Both the position numbers and the translations under genes were made by a program. This document shows, piece by piece, positions 8,630-18,931 of a stretch of DNA of 64,000 bases; position 1 is the stretch's first letter; each line of letters starts with the position of its first letter. The stretch comes from Shewanella donghaensis (GTDB lineage Bacteria; Pseudomonadota; Gammaproteobacteria; Enterobacterales; Shewanellaceae): the NCBI RefSeq assembly GCF_007567505.1, contig NZ_CP041783.1:1426001-1490000 (forward strand), given 5' to 3'. Below the pieces are notes generated by a model that was given only the letters and a program-made list of their open reading frames with translations, was not told the origin of the DNA and did no database searches.

Positions 8630-8806
8630 TTATTTATTAAATAAACCAGTTAAACGCCCGTCTACGCCTTCTCGCCAACCACCTAACCACTGAGATTTAG
8701 AATCCAAAGTCCCATAAGGGCAAAGCTCTTTCGATCGCCCCGCAATACCTGCCTGAAATCCTTTAGAAAATGCTCTATCTAATCTATCTCTTTTTTGTCT
8801 TTTCAT
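8630..8806 (-). CDS. rmf: Ribosome modulation factor Rmf
   Basis: Rmf binds 70S ribosomes in stationary phase and promotes their pairing into inactive 100S dimers. The 58-residue product carries the family signature MKRQKRDRLDRAFSKGFQAG, then SKELCPYGTLDSKSQWLGGW. It is small, basic and highly conserved. I chose the ATG at 8806 because GAGGA lies 7 bp upstream of it; the upstream in-frame GTG at 8812 is only 1 bp from that site. It converges on fabA across a shared terminator. Expression in other species rises on slow growth through ppGpp; no such site was identified here. Confidence 0.95.
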   Translation of the reverse strand: MKRQKRDRLDRAFSKGFQAGIAGRSKELCPYGTLDSKSQWLGGWREGVDGRLTGLFNK

Positions 8807-8945
8807 TAACACATCCTCATTTTGTTAATCAAGAAGCTCTCGCCTCAACATAAGGAATAGGCGATCTTTTATACAAGATCAACCTTGAAATATGACAAAA
8901 TTATGCGTTTCCCATTAAGATATTGAGATTGAAAGCAAAAAAAAA

Positions 8946-8963
8946 TCGAGGAATAATCCTCGA
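8946..8963 (-). terminator. Terminator of the rlmKL-uup-DUF3466 run
   Basis: TCGAGG and CCTCGA enclose AATAAT, with a long A tract before and a T tract after on the plus strand. Read leftward it ends in eight T. It lies 23 bp past the stop of the DUF3466 gene. Confidence 0.75.
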
Positions 8964-8985
8964 CTTTTTATTCAAAAAATGCTGT

Positions 8986-10935
8986 TTATTTCATTCTTCG
9001 ACGACGTAACCAAAGTAGCGGCAAAGCAAACATCCAAGCTAAGCTGGCAGCACCCTGTCGAACATAAGGCTCATCTTCAACTTCATCGCTTTCTGTACAA
9101 GCTTCTTCGTTACCTGAAACAGGCTTCATTGCCACCATGCGCGGTAAATACGATGTGACAGGCTCGCCATTACCATTAAGCTCAAATAAAGGCAGACCAT
9201 TTTCGCCTAAAATTAAGTTTCCTGAACTATCAAATTGATATAATGGCTTACGAATAAAAGCTGTTCCAACGATGGTGCCTTCTTCGTTAATGCCATTAGC
9301 TTCAACGACATATATTTCACTATCGTAAGTTAACGACTCACCGGTACCATCAATGATGGTCACCTTACTTCTTCGCAATTTACCTTCATCGTCTTCCTCG
9401 TAACCTTTAGAAGCACACGTTAAAGTGTTATTAATATTCACAAAGTCATCATCATTGATGTTATAGAGGAAACCCGCTTTAGGTCTTGGTTTATCTTTAT
9501 CGAAAGTCACTTCAATGTTGCCAACGACTTGGCCTGCATTATTAATGGCTTTTGGGTAGCTACTTAGCTCAGAAAGACCCTCACCTTGAAAATCACTTGG
9601 CACTACGATTTCAGCACTGGGATTATTAATATCGTAAAGGAATAGTTTGGTTCTTAAATAACCGCTGACATATTTATACAAGCTACCAATGACAATACCG
9701 TTATCATTTATATCGCGGGCAATAGAACTATAAACCGTGTCGCTAAATATATCAGTATCAATCCACTGATATTCATACTCGCCACTGGCATTTTTTACCC
9801 AATAAGCCGCATCTTGATACAAATCATCTGTCTTTCCATTACGGTAAACATGTGAACGACCTACTACAACATCATTATTGTTAATACCTAAACCTTGAGC
9901 AGTAAACAATAAAGTAGAATCTTCGTCCGGCGTTAATCCAAGTTCAAGCTCGGTAACATTCTCTGAAGGAATGGTATTGTCATTGTCAATCTGCCAAACA
10001 TGCGCGCGGGTCTGATATTGAATATTACGTCGACCGTTTGACGGGTATTGATCTGCTTGTACACAAATTTCAACTGGTGCAGGCGCATCCTCATCAGCTT
10101 CTAAATCAGCATCTATGCAGTTATCAACACGATCTGAGCTGAACTCAAGAATTTCGGTACTGGCATAACCTACAACAAGGTTATTATCATTAATTGCAGC
10201 CGCTGCTGACCAGCCACCTAGCTCAACTTCAAAACCATCATCTTCGCGAATATATGTTTCGTAGGATGGGGCAAGTTCAATTTCTGCACCATCAGGCGTC
10301 ACAGCTACACCACGTAATTCAAAATCACGGTAGTACCAGAACTCTTGCTCTTCATCGCTACCAGCATAATCGATGGTTTTTTCAGGCGCTGTATATGACC
10401 CCACTTTGTAGTTACTAGAATTGATACCATAGAAGAAGGTTTCGACTGAATTAACAATTAACTCGCCTTCATCATCGACATCTGTTGGTGCGGTAGTGCC
10501 ATTCATACTAAAAAAGTTTGGCTCCCATGCAGAAACAGGATCGTTCTCTTCAGCAGTAAAACTAAAATTGTTCGCTATAATTGGCAAAAATACTGAATAA
10601 ATAATTTGTTCTTCAGGTGCTATACCATCTTCAACATCAATAACGCCATCATCTTCATCGTCTTCACCATCGACAGAGAGTTTCTTTTTCCCCTTAGAAA
10701 CACCGACCATTTCATCAGTCGCGTTAACCGCCAAAGCATAACCACTTCGAGTACCATCAACTGTGCCTTTTAGGTCAATTTCAACACAACTGATTTCAGC
10801 AGAGGGAACACAGTTCTCATTTAGGGTACTTTCAAGGTTTACAATTTCATATACTGGAGCTGCATGAACACTTCCTAAAGCGCCAATCACACTCAAGGCA
10901 ACGACAGATAATGCCTTATCAAACTTCGACTTCAT
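8986..10935 (-). CDS. DUF3466 family exported protein
   Basis: This 649-residue protein has a signal peptide (MKSKFDKALSVVALSVIGAL...HA) and a strongly acidic mature part. It contains repeats of the type xINDNNLVVGYA, GINNNDVVVGRS, DINDNGIVIGSL, AINNAGQVVGN and GINEEGTIVGTA, which are the HAF/DUF3466 beta-propeller-like repeats. The C-terminus has a hydrophobic segment followed by RRRR (LAWMFALPLLWLRRRRMK), a sorting-tail layout like GlyGly-CTERM proteins, though the Gly-Gly itself is not obvious. I infer a surface or periplasmic protein anchored at its C-terminus. It is the last gene of the leftward run, 25 bp after uup. Confidence 0.8.
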   Translation of the reverse strand: MKSKFDKALSVVALSVIGALGSVHAAPVYEIVNLESTLNENCVPSAEISCVEIDLKGTVDGTRSGYALAVNATDEMVGVSKGKKKLSVDGEDDEDDGVIDVEDGIAPEEQIIYSVFLPIIANNFSFTAEENDPVSAWEPNFFSMNGTTAPTDVDDEGELIVNSVETFFYGINSSNYKVGSYTAPEKTIDYAGSDEEQEFWYYRDFELRGVAVTPDGAEIELAPSYETYIREDDGFEVELGGWSAAAAINDNNLVVGYASTEILEFSSDRVDNCIDADLEADEDAPAPVEICVQADQYPSNGRRNIQYQTRAHVWQIDNDNTIPSENVTELELGLTPDEDSTLLFTAQGLGINNNDVVVGRSHVYRNGKTDDLYQDAAYWVKNASGEYEYQWIDTDIFSDTVYSSIARDINDNGIVIGSLYKYVSGYLRTKLFLYDINNPSAEIVVPSDFQGEGLSELSSYPKAINNAGQVVGNIEVTFDKDKPRPKAGFLYNINDDDFVNINNTLTCASKGYEEDDEGKLRRSKVTIIDGTGESLTYDSEIYVVEANGINEEGTIVGTAFIRKPLYQFDSSGNLILGENGLPLFELNGNGEPVTSYLPRMVAMKPVSGNEEACTESDEVEDEPYVRQGAASLAWMFALPLLWLRRRRMK

Positions 10936-10960
10936 TCTAATTCCTATTATTATTATAGAC

Positions 10961-12898
10961 TTACTTCAACGACTCGAGTTCTTCCCAACGTTCAAAGCAA
11001 GTGTCTAATTCCTGTTCTTTTGTCGCCAGTGTTTTAAGCACTGAATTGACACTATCTTGTGGTTGGCTATAAAAATCAGCACTGCCCACTTGGTTTTGTA
11101 ATGCTTCAACTTCTTGTTCTAACTTTTCCATTTTACTCGGTAATTGCTCGAGTTCATGTTGCAGTTTGAACGACAATTTTTTAGGTGCAGCTTTTTGTGC
11201 TGTTGTAGCTGATTTATTTTGCTTTACAGGCTTTGTTTCAATTAACTCAGTTGGTTGGACAACAGATGTTGCTGCTTGTTCCTCAGAATAAAATTTAGCT
11301 CCCTGAGCTACGGCATCATTGTAACCCCCGACATATTCATGCCAATTACCATTACCAGCAAACCACCAGCTACTTGTCACGGTATTATCAATAAATTCTC
11401 TGTCATGACTGACAATTAACAATGTACCCTTAAAATCAGTTAATAATGACTCTAACAATTCTAAGGTCTCAATATCAAGGTCATTGGTAGGTTCATCGAG
11501 AATAATTAAGTTTGCAGGTCGCAAAAGTAAACGAGCTAATAACAATCGGTTCTTTTCACCACCTGATAACGCCTTAACAGGTGTACGCGCGCGCATTGGT
11601 GAAAATAAGAAGTCTTGTAAATAACTGAGAATATGACGGTCTTGTCCGTTAATCGTGACTGTTTTTTTACCGTCACCTACGTTTTCTTCTACTGTTTTTT
11701 CTGGATCTAACGCTTCGCGATATTGGTCAAAGTATGCAACTTCAAGTTTGGTACCAACTTTAACTTCACCTGATTGAGGTGTCAGTTTTTCAATCAGTAA
11801 CTTAATAAGTGTTGATTTACCACAACCATTTGGACCAATTAACGCAATTCTGTCACCACGTATTACCGTAGAGCTGAAGTTTTTAACCAAGTCTTTATCA
11901 GGTAGATTGTAATTAAGGTTATTAATATCGAATACTAACTTGCCAGAACGATCGGTATCGCTAACATTCATCTTGGCATTGCCTTGACGATTTAGTCGAT
12001 CGCTACGTTCACTTCTTAACGCCTTAAGGGCTCTAACCCGGCCTTCATTACGGGTACGTCGTGCTTTTACACCTTGGCGAATCCAAGTTTCTTCTTCAGC
12101 AAGCTTTTTATCAAAGTGAGCATTCTGTTCAGCTTCCACACGAAGCCATTCTTGCTTACCTTCTAAATAAGCATGGTAGTTGCCAGGCCAAGATGTCACT
12201 ACACCACGGTCTAAATCAACAATTCGTGTTGCCATACGATGAATAAAGCCACGGTCATGACTGACAAACACAATGGCGCCTTTAAAGTTTAATAAAAACT
12301 CTTCAAGCCATTCAATGGTATCAATATCGAGGTGGTTAGTGGGTTCATCAAGCAGTAATAAATCAGGTTGACTGACAAGTGCTCTCGCTAGTGCAACTTT
12401 ACGCTGCCAACCGCCAGATAACTCATTAAGAGGTTTATCAGGATCAAGCCCTAATAACTCACAGTTTTGAATGATTCTTGAATCCAAATGCCAGCCGTTA
12501 TTATGATCTAACGACTCTTGTAAATTCTGCATTTGATTGAGCATCTTGTTCATTTCATCAGGTTCAGCAGTAGCAACGTCATGTGAAAGTTTATGATAAC
12601 GCTCTAACATTTCACCAATCTCTTTTAAGGCTAAAGAGATATATTTATAAACAGTGCCCGTTTCAGCTTTTGGTGGATCTTGTTGTAAACGACTCACGGT
12701 GACATCAGATGCGATATTAAATTCGCCATCATCAAGTAAAACATCACCTGAAAGCACTTTCATTAAACTTGATTTACCTGCACCATTTCGGCCAACGATA
12801 CAAACTCGTTCACCAGGCAAAATAGTAAAATCAGAATTTTTCAATAATGGGGTATAGCCATAGGCTAAAGAGCCATTATTAATACGAACTAAACTCAA
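10961..12898 (-). CDS. uup: ABC-F ATPase Uup
   Basis: Uup is a soluble two-domain ABC-F ATPase that acts on ribosomes and affects transposon excision and branched DNA intermediates. In 645 residues it has Walker A GRNGAGKSS (36-44) and GPNGCGKST (second copy), signatures LSGGWQRKVALARAL and LSGGEKNRLLLARLL, and Walker [12 protein letters not shown] and LILDEPTNDLD. The last 85 residues form the coiled-coil DNA-binding domain expected of Uup rather than EttA or YbiT. No membrane segment is present. The start overlaps the stop of the glutaredoxin-like gene by 4 bp, so translation is likely coupled. Confidence 0.95.
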   Translation of the reverse strand: MSLVRINNGSLAYGYTPLLKNSDFTILPGERVCIVGRNGAGKSSLMKVLSGDVLLDDGEFNIASDVTVSRLQQDPPKAETGTVYKYISLALKEIGEMLERYHKLSHDVATAEPDEMNKMLNQMQNLQESLDHNNGWHLDSRIIQNCELLGLDPDKPLNELSGGWQRKVALARALVSQPDLLLLDEPTNHLDIDTIEWLEEFLLNFKGAIVFVSHDRGFIHRMATRIVDLDRGVVTSWPGNYHAYLEGKQEWLRVEAEQNAHFDKKLAEEETWIRQGVKARRTRNEGRVRALKALRSERSDRLNRQGNAKMNVSDTDRSGKLVFDINNLNYNLPDKDLVKNFSSTVIRGDRIALIGPNGCGKSTLIKLLIEKLTPQSGEVKVGTKLEVAYFDQYREALDPEKTVEENVGDGKKTVTINGQDRHILSYLQDFLFSPMRARTPVKALSGGEKNRLLLARLLLRPANLIILDEPTNDLDIETLELLESLLTDFKGTLLIVSHDREFIDNTVTSSWWFAGNGNWHEYVGGYNDAVAQGAKFYSEEQAATSVVQPTELIETKPVKQNKSATTAQKAAPKKLSFKLQHELEQLPSKMEKLEQEVEALQNQVGSADFYSQPQDSVNSVLKTLATKEQELDTCFERWEELESLK

Positions 12899-13146
12899 AC
12901 GACGCTCCTAATAAAATCATTTAACTGTGGCTCATTAAAAGGCCAAAACAGTTCTTTTTCACCCATAACTAACACCGGGATTGAAACACCATAACGCTCA
13001 GCGAGACTTTCATCATCACAAATATCAATATGTTGGTAATCAATACCTAATTGCTCAACTAACGATTGAGCAATATCACACAGATGACAACCATCTGTGT
13101 GATAAAGAATAATACCCGGGTTTGTTATATCTGTATTAACGTGCAT
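12895..13146 (-). CDS. Glutaredoxin-like protein (GlrX family)
   Basis: An 83-residue thioredoxin-fold protein with a redox motif CHLC in YHTDGCHLCDIAQSLVEQL near residue 20-24 and the cis-proline segment SIPVLVMG near 53-60. It is cytoplasmic with no signal peptide. Genes of this type sit between rlmKL and uup in related bacteria, and here its stop overlaps the uup start by 4 bp while rlmKL ends 17 bp upstream. Function in the cell is not established; disulfide exchange or glutathione use is the family expectation. Confidence 0.85.
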   Translation of the reverse strand: MHVNTDITNPGIILYHTDGCHLCDIAQSLVEQLGIDYQHIDICDDESLAERYGVSIPVLVMGEKELFWPFNEPQLNDFIRSVV

Positions 13147-13162
13147 ATGTCTTAGCTACGCT

Positions 13163-15310
13163 TTATTTCGCATAAGGCGACTTAGCATGAGTCAATAACC
13201 ACGTGTTATGGATGTGTGGATTACGTTTATAATCCAATGGAAGGGTTTGGCTATCGATATTGGTAATATCCATTTTATATTGACTTAACAAGTCGATATC
13301 CATTTTAAATTTACGCTTATTGTTAGAGAAAATAATTTCTCCACTTGGGCTAAGTATTTTAATCAAATCGACTAGCATTGCGGCATGATCGCGTTGAACA
13401 TCCCAGCTGTCTTCCATTCTTTTTGAATTTGAGAAAGTAGGAGGATCAATAAAGATAAGGTCAAACTTCTCTTCACAATCTTTTACCCACTGAATACAGT
13501 TTGCTTGTATGAACTCATACTGATTACCAGATAAGTTATTCAACTCAAAATTCTCTTTTGCCCATGTAATATAGGTTTTTGACATATCGACGGTAGTGAC
13601 TGATTTAGCCCCACCTAACGCAGCATGAACAGAAGCAGAGCCAGTATATGAAAATAAGTTAAGTACGCGCTTACCTGATGATTTTTCACCAACTAGTTTA
13701 CGCGTCAAACGATGATCCAAGAATAAACCAGTATCAAGATAGCCCGTTAAGTTTAACTTAAACTTAGCACCATATTCTTGAGTGATAACTTCTAGCTTCT
13801 GTTGATCAATTTTTTGATACTGACTGGCACCCTTTTGCTTTTCACGTGTTTTCAACGTCACGCGATCAGGGTCCATATTTAATGCAGCAGGTAATGATAG
13901 TAATACATCACTTAAACGGCGTTTAGTTACTGCTTCAGGAATGGTCGCTGGCGCGGAGTACTCTTGAATAACAACATAATCAACGTACTTATCGACTGCG
14001 ACATTGTATTCAGGTAAATCCGCATCATAAATTCGGTAACTATCAACACCTTCTTTTTTAGCCCACTTTGTTAATTGCTTCATATTCTTTTTAATACGAT
14101 TAGCAAAGGCTGGAGAGATATCAGCAATATCGACGCCTTCAGGCAGCACAGGCATTTCACGGCGAGTGCTTTTAGCATGTAGGGTATAAAGGTTAAATCC
14201 ACACTCTAAAGCACCATTAAACATCTTCATTTGTTTATCGGCTTTTAGCTTTAATGCAGACAATAATTCAATATCACTACACAACATGGCAATTTTCCAA
14301 CCGCCAAAGTCTTTTTTGAATTTATCGCCCAACTGATAATACAGTTTTAGTAATTCGGTAATACTGCCTAAACGCTCACCATAAGGCGGGTTTGACACTA
14401 AAAAGCCATCAGTTACTGGAGGAGTTACATCTAAGGCATCAGAGACGGTAAATTCGATTAAATCAGCGACACCGGCATTTTCAGCATTACGTTTTGCTAA
14501 CGCAACTAAATGTCCGTCAATGTCAGATCCATAAAACTTAATCCCGCAGCGAGTTTTACCGAGACTTGCACGCGCTTTAGCTTCATTTAAAACATCTTGC
14601 CACATATTGTGGTCATGCTGATGCCAAGATTCAAAACCAAAACGAGCACGTTTAAGACCTGGCGCAATATCAGCAGCCATTAATGCCGCTTCAATAACAA
14701 CGGTACCACTACCACAAAATGGATCTAATAACGTAATAGGGTTTGCTTGCCAACCACTTCTTACCAGCATGTTTGCCGCTAAGTTTTCTTTAAGTGGCGC
14801 TTCACCCGTAGTGGAACGGTAGCCACGTTGATGTAAAGAAGCACCAGAGAAATTGATTGAAAGTGTTAACTGATTATTACGGTAATGCGCATCAATTCTA
14901 AATTCAGCATTGACGCGTCCAACATCAGGTCTATCCAGACCATCATCACGGAAACGATCCACGACAGCATCTTTTGTTTTCAATGCACCGAACTGGGTAT
15001 TATTGATAAAGCCACCAGTACCATGGAAATCGATACTAAATGTACTATTATTTGAGAAGTGAGACGGCCAATCAATACTATAAGCTGCGTTATAAAGTTG
15101 CTCGGCAGATTCACAAGCCCCTTTATAGATAACCACAACAATGCGGCTAGCAAGTCGGGTCCACAATGTAATTCGATAGGCAAGCTCTAAAGGCGCAGAA
15201 AAATACACACCAGCGACGCTTTCCTTAACATCAGTAGCACCAAACTCTTTTAGCTCATTGGATAAGCTATATTCAAACCCCTTAGGGGCAGCAGCAAAAA
15301 AATTTAACAT
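13163..15310 (-). CDS. rlmL: Bifunctional 23S rRNA methyltransferase RlmKL
   Basis: The protein installs m2G2445 and m7G2069 in 23S rRNA during 50S assembly. At 715 residues it matches the fused RlmL-RlmK family. An N-terminal THUMP region (about 45-155) is followed by the RlmL methyltransferase with DPFCGSGT near 193 and the catalytic [10 protein letters not shown] near 308. A second Rossmann methyltransferase has [18 protein letters not shown] near 550 and [12 protein letters not shown] near 627. It heads the leftward run rlmKL-glutaredoxin-uup-DUF3466. The upstream 300 bp hold only its promoter region and that of the tRNA array. Confidence 0.96.
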   Translation of the reverse strand: MLNFFAAAPKGFEYSLSNELKEFGATDVKESVAGVYFSAPLELAYRITLWTRLASRIVVVIYKGACESAEQLYNAAYSIDWPSHFSNNSTFSIDFHGTGGFINNTQFGALKTKDAVVDRFRDDGLDRPDVGRVNAEFRIDAHYRNNQLTLSINFSGASLHQRGYRSTTGEAPLKENLAANMLVRSGWQANPITLLDPFCGSGTVVIEAALMAADIAPGLKRARFGFESWHQHDHNMWQDVLNEAKARASLGKTRCGIKFYGSDIDGHLVALAKRNAENAGVADLIEFTVSDALDVTPPVTDGFLVSNPPYGERLGSITELLKLYYQLGDKFKKDFGGWKIAMLCSDIELLSALKLKADKQMKMFNGALECGFNLYTLHAKSTRREMPVLPEGVDIADISPAFANRIKKNMKQLTKWAKKEGVDSYRIYDADLPEYNVAVDKYVDYVVIQEYSAPATIPEAVTKRRLSDVLLSLPAALNMDPDRVTLKTREKQKGASQYQKIDQQKLEVITQEYGAKFKLNLTGYLDTGLFLDHRLTRKLVGEKSSGKRVLNLFSYTGSASVHAALGGAKSVTTVDMSKTYITWAKENFELNNLSGNQYEFIQANCIQWVKDCEEKFDLIFIDPPTFSNSKRMEDSWDVQRDHAAMLVDLIKILSPSGEIIFSNNKRKFKMDIDLLSQYKMDITNIDSQTLPLDYKRNPHIHNTWLLTHAKSPYAK

Positions 15311-15563
15311 GGATAGACAGTCATCAACTCACAGATATAATTAAGGCAGCATTATATACCTAAACCGATATTAGGTGTGAAATTGTCTGCTAAATGCCAC
15401 ATTTTATACAATAGTTAGCTTTTATAAGACCTGTTCAGCTAATAAATTTTCATTTTTGTTTTAATACAACAGCTGTAAATACACGGTTTGCCGCATAAAT
15501 ACGCGATTTAAGGACATTGATGCTCAGTAAGTCAGCAAGCAGTAATAAAGTTGTCATTATGAC
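15311..15563. other. Divergent intergenic region between rlmKL and the tRNA array
   Basis: About 250 bp with no ORF that resembles a gene. It must carry the rlmKL promoter (leftward) and ends at the tRNA-array promoter (rightward). I see no further structure. Confidence 0.4.
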
Positions 15564-15592
15564 TTGCCAAGAACAAGATTGGCCGTTATAGT
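15564..15592 (+). promoter_or_regulatory. Stable-RNA promoter of the tRNA-fMet array
   Basis: TTGCCA (15564-15569) and TATAGT (15587-15592) are spaced by 17 bp and followed by a GC-rich discriminator CTGCCCCGC. A start near 15599 gives about a 12-nt leader before the first tRNA. Strong -10/-35 elements plus a GC-rich discriminator are the mark of promoters under ppGpp/DksA stringent control. Confidence 0.8.
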
Positions 15593-15610
15593 CTGCCCCG
15601 CTTAAACGGA

Positions 15611-15687
<77 letters not shown>

Positions 15688-15737
15688 TTTAACCATGGTT
15701 TCTAAAGAGAAGTTTAAGCAGTTAGTTTTTATTCGGA

Positions 15738-15814
<77 letters not shown>

Positions 15815-15842
15815 ATAAAAATAACAAACTATTAAGTACGGA

Positions 15843-15919
<77 letters not shown>

Positions 15920-15947
15920 CTTAACTTAATAGAACTATATAATCGGA

Positions 15948-16024
<77 letters not shown>

Positions 16025-16070
16025 ATTATAGTTATAGTAAATGTGCCACAGTAAAAGTCATAAAATCGGA

Positions 16071-16147
<77 letters not shown>

Positions 16148-16186
16148 ATTCTTACAATGATGAGTAACTAAAATATTTAAATCGGA

Positions 16187-16263
<77 letters not shown>

Positions 16264-16400
16264 ATTTAAAATATCATTACCCTCTAAGTTTTACCTCTCT
16301 TATAAATACACTTAAAACCTTAAATTTATACAAATTCAACCCTAGAAAGTTTTATAAAGTAGCTATAACAATATAATCGACTCTAGCAACTGCATTTCGA

Positions 16401-17570
16401 TTACATTGCTTGTTCGATGTCTATTATCAAATCTTCTACGTTCTCTAAACCAACAGAAATTCGCAGTAAATTATCCGTTATCCCAGCTTCAGCTCTCGCT
16501 TCTGGTGTATATGGTGAATGCGTCATTGATGCCGGGTGTTGAATCAACGATTCTGCATCACCTAAGCTCACCGCAATAGTAAACAGCTTTAATTTGTTCA
16601 CAAAATTAATGGCATCTTGTTTAGAACCCACTAATTCAAATGCGATAACCCCACCTGCTCGTTGCATTTGTTTGCCGATAAATGAAAAACCTTGATGGCT
16701 CTCAAGGCCAGGATAAAAAACGTTATTAACACGCTTGTGTAAATTGAGGTAGTCCGCAATTTTTTCAGCATTATCGCAATGCCTCGTTAGCCTAACATCT
16801 AAGGTCTTGAGTCCTCTGAGTATTAACCAAGCATCATGGGGCGAAATTACCCCGCCAAAGTCTTTAAGAATTTCATATTTTAATTGATGTATATGCTCTT
16901 CGCTCCCACAAACGATACCTGCAATAACATCACCATGACCATTCAAATATTTAGTCGCACTGTGAATAACCATATCGATACCTAATGACAATGGCTGTTG
17001 TAATAAAGGCGTCATGAAGGTGTTATCAACAATGCTGATGAGATTATTTCTTTTTGCTATTTCAGCTAATGCAGTTAAATCATAAACCTGTAGATGTGGG
17101 TTCACAGGAGTCTCACAGAAAACTAATTTGGTATTAGGTTGAATTGCAGCTTCAATGGCTAAGGGGTCTGAAAAATCGACAAATGTCGAATCCACACCAA
17201 AGCGTTTTAGTTGGGTACTTAACAATGCATATGTACATCCATATACCGCATTTGATGCGATCAAGTGATCACCCATTTTTAGATGTGTCATTAAAGCAGA
17301 TGAAACAGCAGCCATTCCAGAAGCACAAGCTGCAGCAGCTTCAGAACCTTCTAACAGCGCCATTTTTCGTTCTAACTCATCGGTAGTTGGGTTACCAAGT
17401 CGTGTATAGATATAACCTTTTTCATCTCCAGCAAAGCGAGCTCCCCCCTGCTCTGCATTATCAAAAACAAACGTTGCGCTTTGATATAGTGGTGTAACTA
17501 ACGCACCATAGGCTTCCTTTATATGACCACCATGTATGGCTAAAGTGGCCGATTTCCATTGTTCATGCAT
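16401..17570 (-). CDS. megL: Methionine gamma-lyase (PLP-dependent)
   Basis: The enzyme splits L-methionine into methanethiol, 2-oxobutyrate and ammonia. The 389-residue protein belongs to the Cys/Met metabolism PLP family: the PLP lysine is K207 in SATKYLNGHGDV, with D182 in SIVDNTF and Y55-R57 in YIYTRLGNPT. Y110-G-C112 in AVYGCTYALL matches the Tyr-Gly-Cys of true methionine gamma-lyases, where this Cys marks gamma-lyase rather than cystathionine gamma-synthase activity. It is cytoplasmic and tetrameric in the family. AGGA precedes the ATG. A 7-bp inverted repeat (CCCACAA 17583-17589 with TTGTGGG 17617-17623) upstream could be an operator. Confidence 0.88.
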   Translation of the reverse strand: MHEQWKSATLAIHGGHIKEAYGALVTPLYQSATFVFDNAEQGGARFAGDEKGYIYTRLGNPTTDELERKMALLEGSEAAAACASGMAAVSSALMTHLKMGDHLIASNAVYGCTYALLSTQLKRFGVDSTFVDFSDPLAIEAAIQPNTKLVFCETPVNPHLQVYDLTALAEIAKRNNLISIVDNTFMTPLLQQPLSLGIDMVIHSATKYLNGHGDVIAGIVCGSEEHIHQLKYEILKDFGGVISPHDAWLILRGLKTLDVRLTRHCDNAEKIADYLNLHKRVNNVFYPGLESHQGFSFIGKQMQRAGGVIAFELVGSKQDAINFVNKLKLFTIAVSLGDAESLIQHPASMTHSPYTPEARAEAGITDNLLRISVGLENVEDLIIDIEQAM

Positions 17571-17688
17571 CCTGCTCCCGTGCCCACAATATTAATTAGA
17601 ATGTTATTTTCATTGCTTGTGGGTAAGGATTTAAGATACAGAGATGATGTATTTAGCCAATAGTCAAAACGATATTTGTTTAAGTACA

Positions 17689-17712
17689 ACTTGTAACGCT
17701 ACTGTTACAAGT
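17689..17712. terminator. Perfect inverted repeat after the 17730-18275 gene
   Basis: ACTTGTAAC and GTTACAAGT form a perfect 9-bp stem with a 6-nt loop 18 bp beyond the stop of the leftward lipocalin-like gene. It lacks a T run, so it may be a terminator of low efficiency, an mRNA-end stabiliser or an operator between this gene and megL. Confidence 0.4.
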
Positions 17713-17729
17713 CAAACTGTAACTCGTAA

Positions 17730-18275
17730 TTACTCTATTCTTTTCCATACTTCAACTTCTTTCAATTTTCCTAAATCAAACCTTTTACTGTGCCAGTGCT
17801 CTTCAATTATTTCAAAATTAAAACGAAAGGACTCTTCAGAGCCAACATTAAAAGAGTTTAGGTGTGGATATTCAATATATTGTTTTGACTCAATAATATA
17901 AGTACCGCTTGCAGCAGCCCAAAATGACTTAACACCATCTTTTATTTGCATGGTCGTGAAGCTAAAGTGAGATTTTGAAATGACTTTTATCGCCACTAAA
18001 TTAAGATCCTTATAATCTACCCACTGCTCTTGCTCGTTCAAATAACGCCCTGCAATTAATTCCCAGCTGCCCATTAGCTCACTACTGTCACCAGCCTCAT
18101 TCAATTCCACCGAAGTTAAAAGAACATTGTCCACGTTTAGAGTTGGCACTTCTTTGTGCGCTAAATCAGCCGCTTCAGTATTGGCACTTAATACACAGAC
18201 ACTTATCAATAATGTGAAGTACAGTATTAAAGGAATGTTGAAATAGTGACTTGTTGTTAAATAGCTCTGTCTCAT
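17730..18275 (-). CDS. Lipocalin-like exported protein, 181 aa
   Basis: The N-terminus has a long signal sequence (hydrophobic FNIPLILYFTLLISVCVLSA, residues 13-31). The mature part contains GSWELIAGRY near 69-78, then alternating strands HFSFTTMQI, FWAAASGTYIIESKQYIEYP and a final EVEVWKRIE. That arrangement resembles small lipocalin-like beta-barrels (the DUF4488 type), which bind small hydrophobic ligands, but the ligand is unknown. The protein is probably periplasmic. It stands alone, upstream of megL in the same orientation with about 160 bp between. Confidence 0.55.
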   Translation of the reverse strand: MRQSYLTTSHYFNIPLILYFTLLISVCVLSANTEAADLAHKEVPTLNVDNVLLTSVELNEAGDSSELMGSWELIAGRYLNEQEQWVDYKDLNLVAIKVISKSHFSFTTMQIKDGVKSFWAAASGTYIIESKQYIEYPHLNSFNVGSEESFRFNFEIIEEHWHSKRFDLGKLKEVEVWKRIE

Positions 18276-18385
18276 TAAAAATCTTCTTTAGGCATACCAA
18301 GGTACCATCATAGTGATATATTTAGTGGGGTATAGCCGACTTTGGTATATGAATGTTTCGTACGTTATTTATAAGTGAAGTAAAG

Positions 18386-18931
18386 ATGACTGAAAAAGAA
18401 AAAATGCTTGCTGGTCTGCCTTATCAGGCATGGGATGATGAACTTGTAATACTTAGAGAAAATGCCAAGTTACTTTGTCATCAATTTAATCATCTCGCGC
18501 CAAATGAAACAGCCAAGCGTCATACTATCTTGTCTAATTTGCTCAATATTAAAGGTCAGTTTCACATAGAAGCTAACTTTTTTTGCGATTATGGTGAGAA
18601 TATCTATGTCGGAGATAATTTCTATTCAAACCATAACCTAGTCATTCTAGATGTTTGCCAAGTCAGTTTTGGCAATAACGTTATGTTAGGCCCAAACGTC
18701 ATGATTGCCACCGCCTCTCACCCACTGGATCCTGTAGCGCGAAGGGCCACTGAATTTGGTAAACCTATCTCAATAGGCAACGATGTTTGGATTGGCGGAA
18801 ATGTCTCTGTGTTGGCAGGGGTTTCTATCGGAGATAATAGCGTCATTGGCGCAGGTAGTGTGGTAACAAAAGATATTACCGGCAATGGTGTTTACGCCGG
18901 TAATCCTTGCAAATTCATCAAATCAATTTAG
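18386..18931 (+). CDS. Maltose/galactoside O-acetyltransferase family protein
   Basis: A left-handed beta-helix acetyltransferase of 181 residues. It carries the maa-type N-terminal helix (MTEKEKMLAGLPYQAWDDEL) and hexapeptide repeats with the catalytic-His region MIATASHPLDP, then SIGNDVWIGGNVSVLAGVSI and NSVIGAGSVVTKDI. It should acetylate the 6-hydroxyl of glucosyl or similar sugars using acetyl-CoA in the cytoplasm. I chose the ATG at 18386 over an upstream in-frame ATG at 18353, since family proteins start at MTEKEKM and GAAGTAAAG precedes it. Its 3' end overlaps the convergent oleD 3' end by 9 bp. Confidence 0.85.
   Translation: MTEKEKMLAGLPYQAWDDELVILRENAKLLCHQFNHLAPNETAKRHTILSNLLNIKGQFHIEANFFCDYGENIYVGDNFYSNHNLVILDVCQVSFGNNVMLGPNVMIATASHPLDPVARRATEFGKPISIGNDVWIGGNVSVLAGVSIGDNSVIGAGSVVTKDITGNGVYAGNPCKFIKSI

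Noticed and set aside
8630-8812. Rmf start at the GTG 8812
   Set aside because: The ribosome site would be only 1 bp away; ATG 8806 has ideal spacing and matches known Rmf N-termini.
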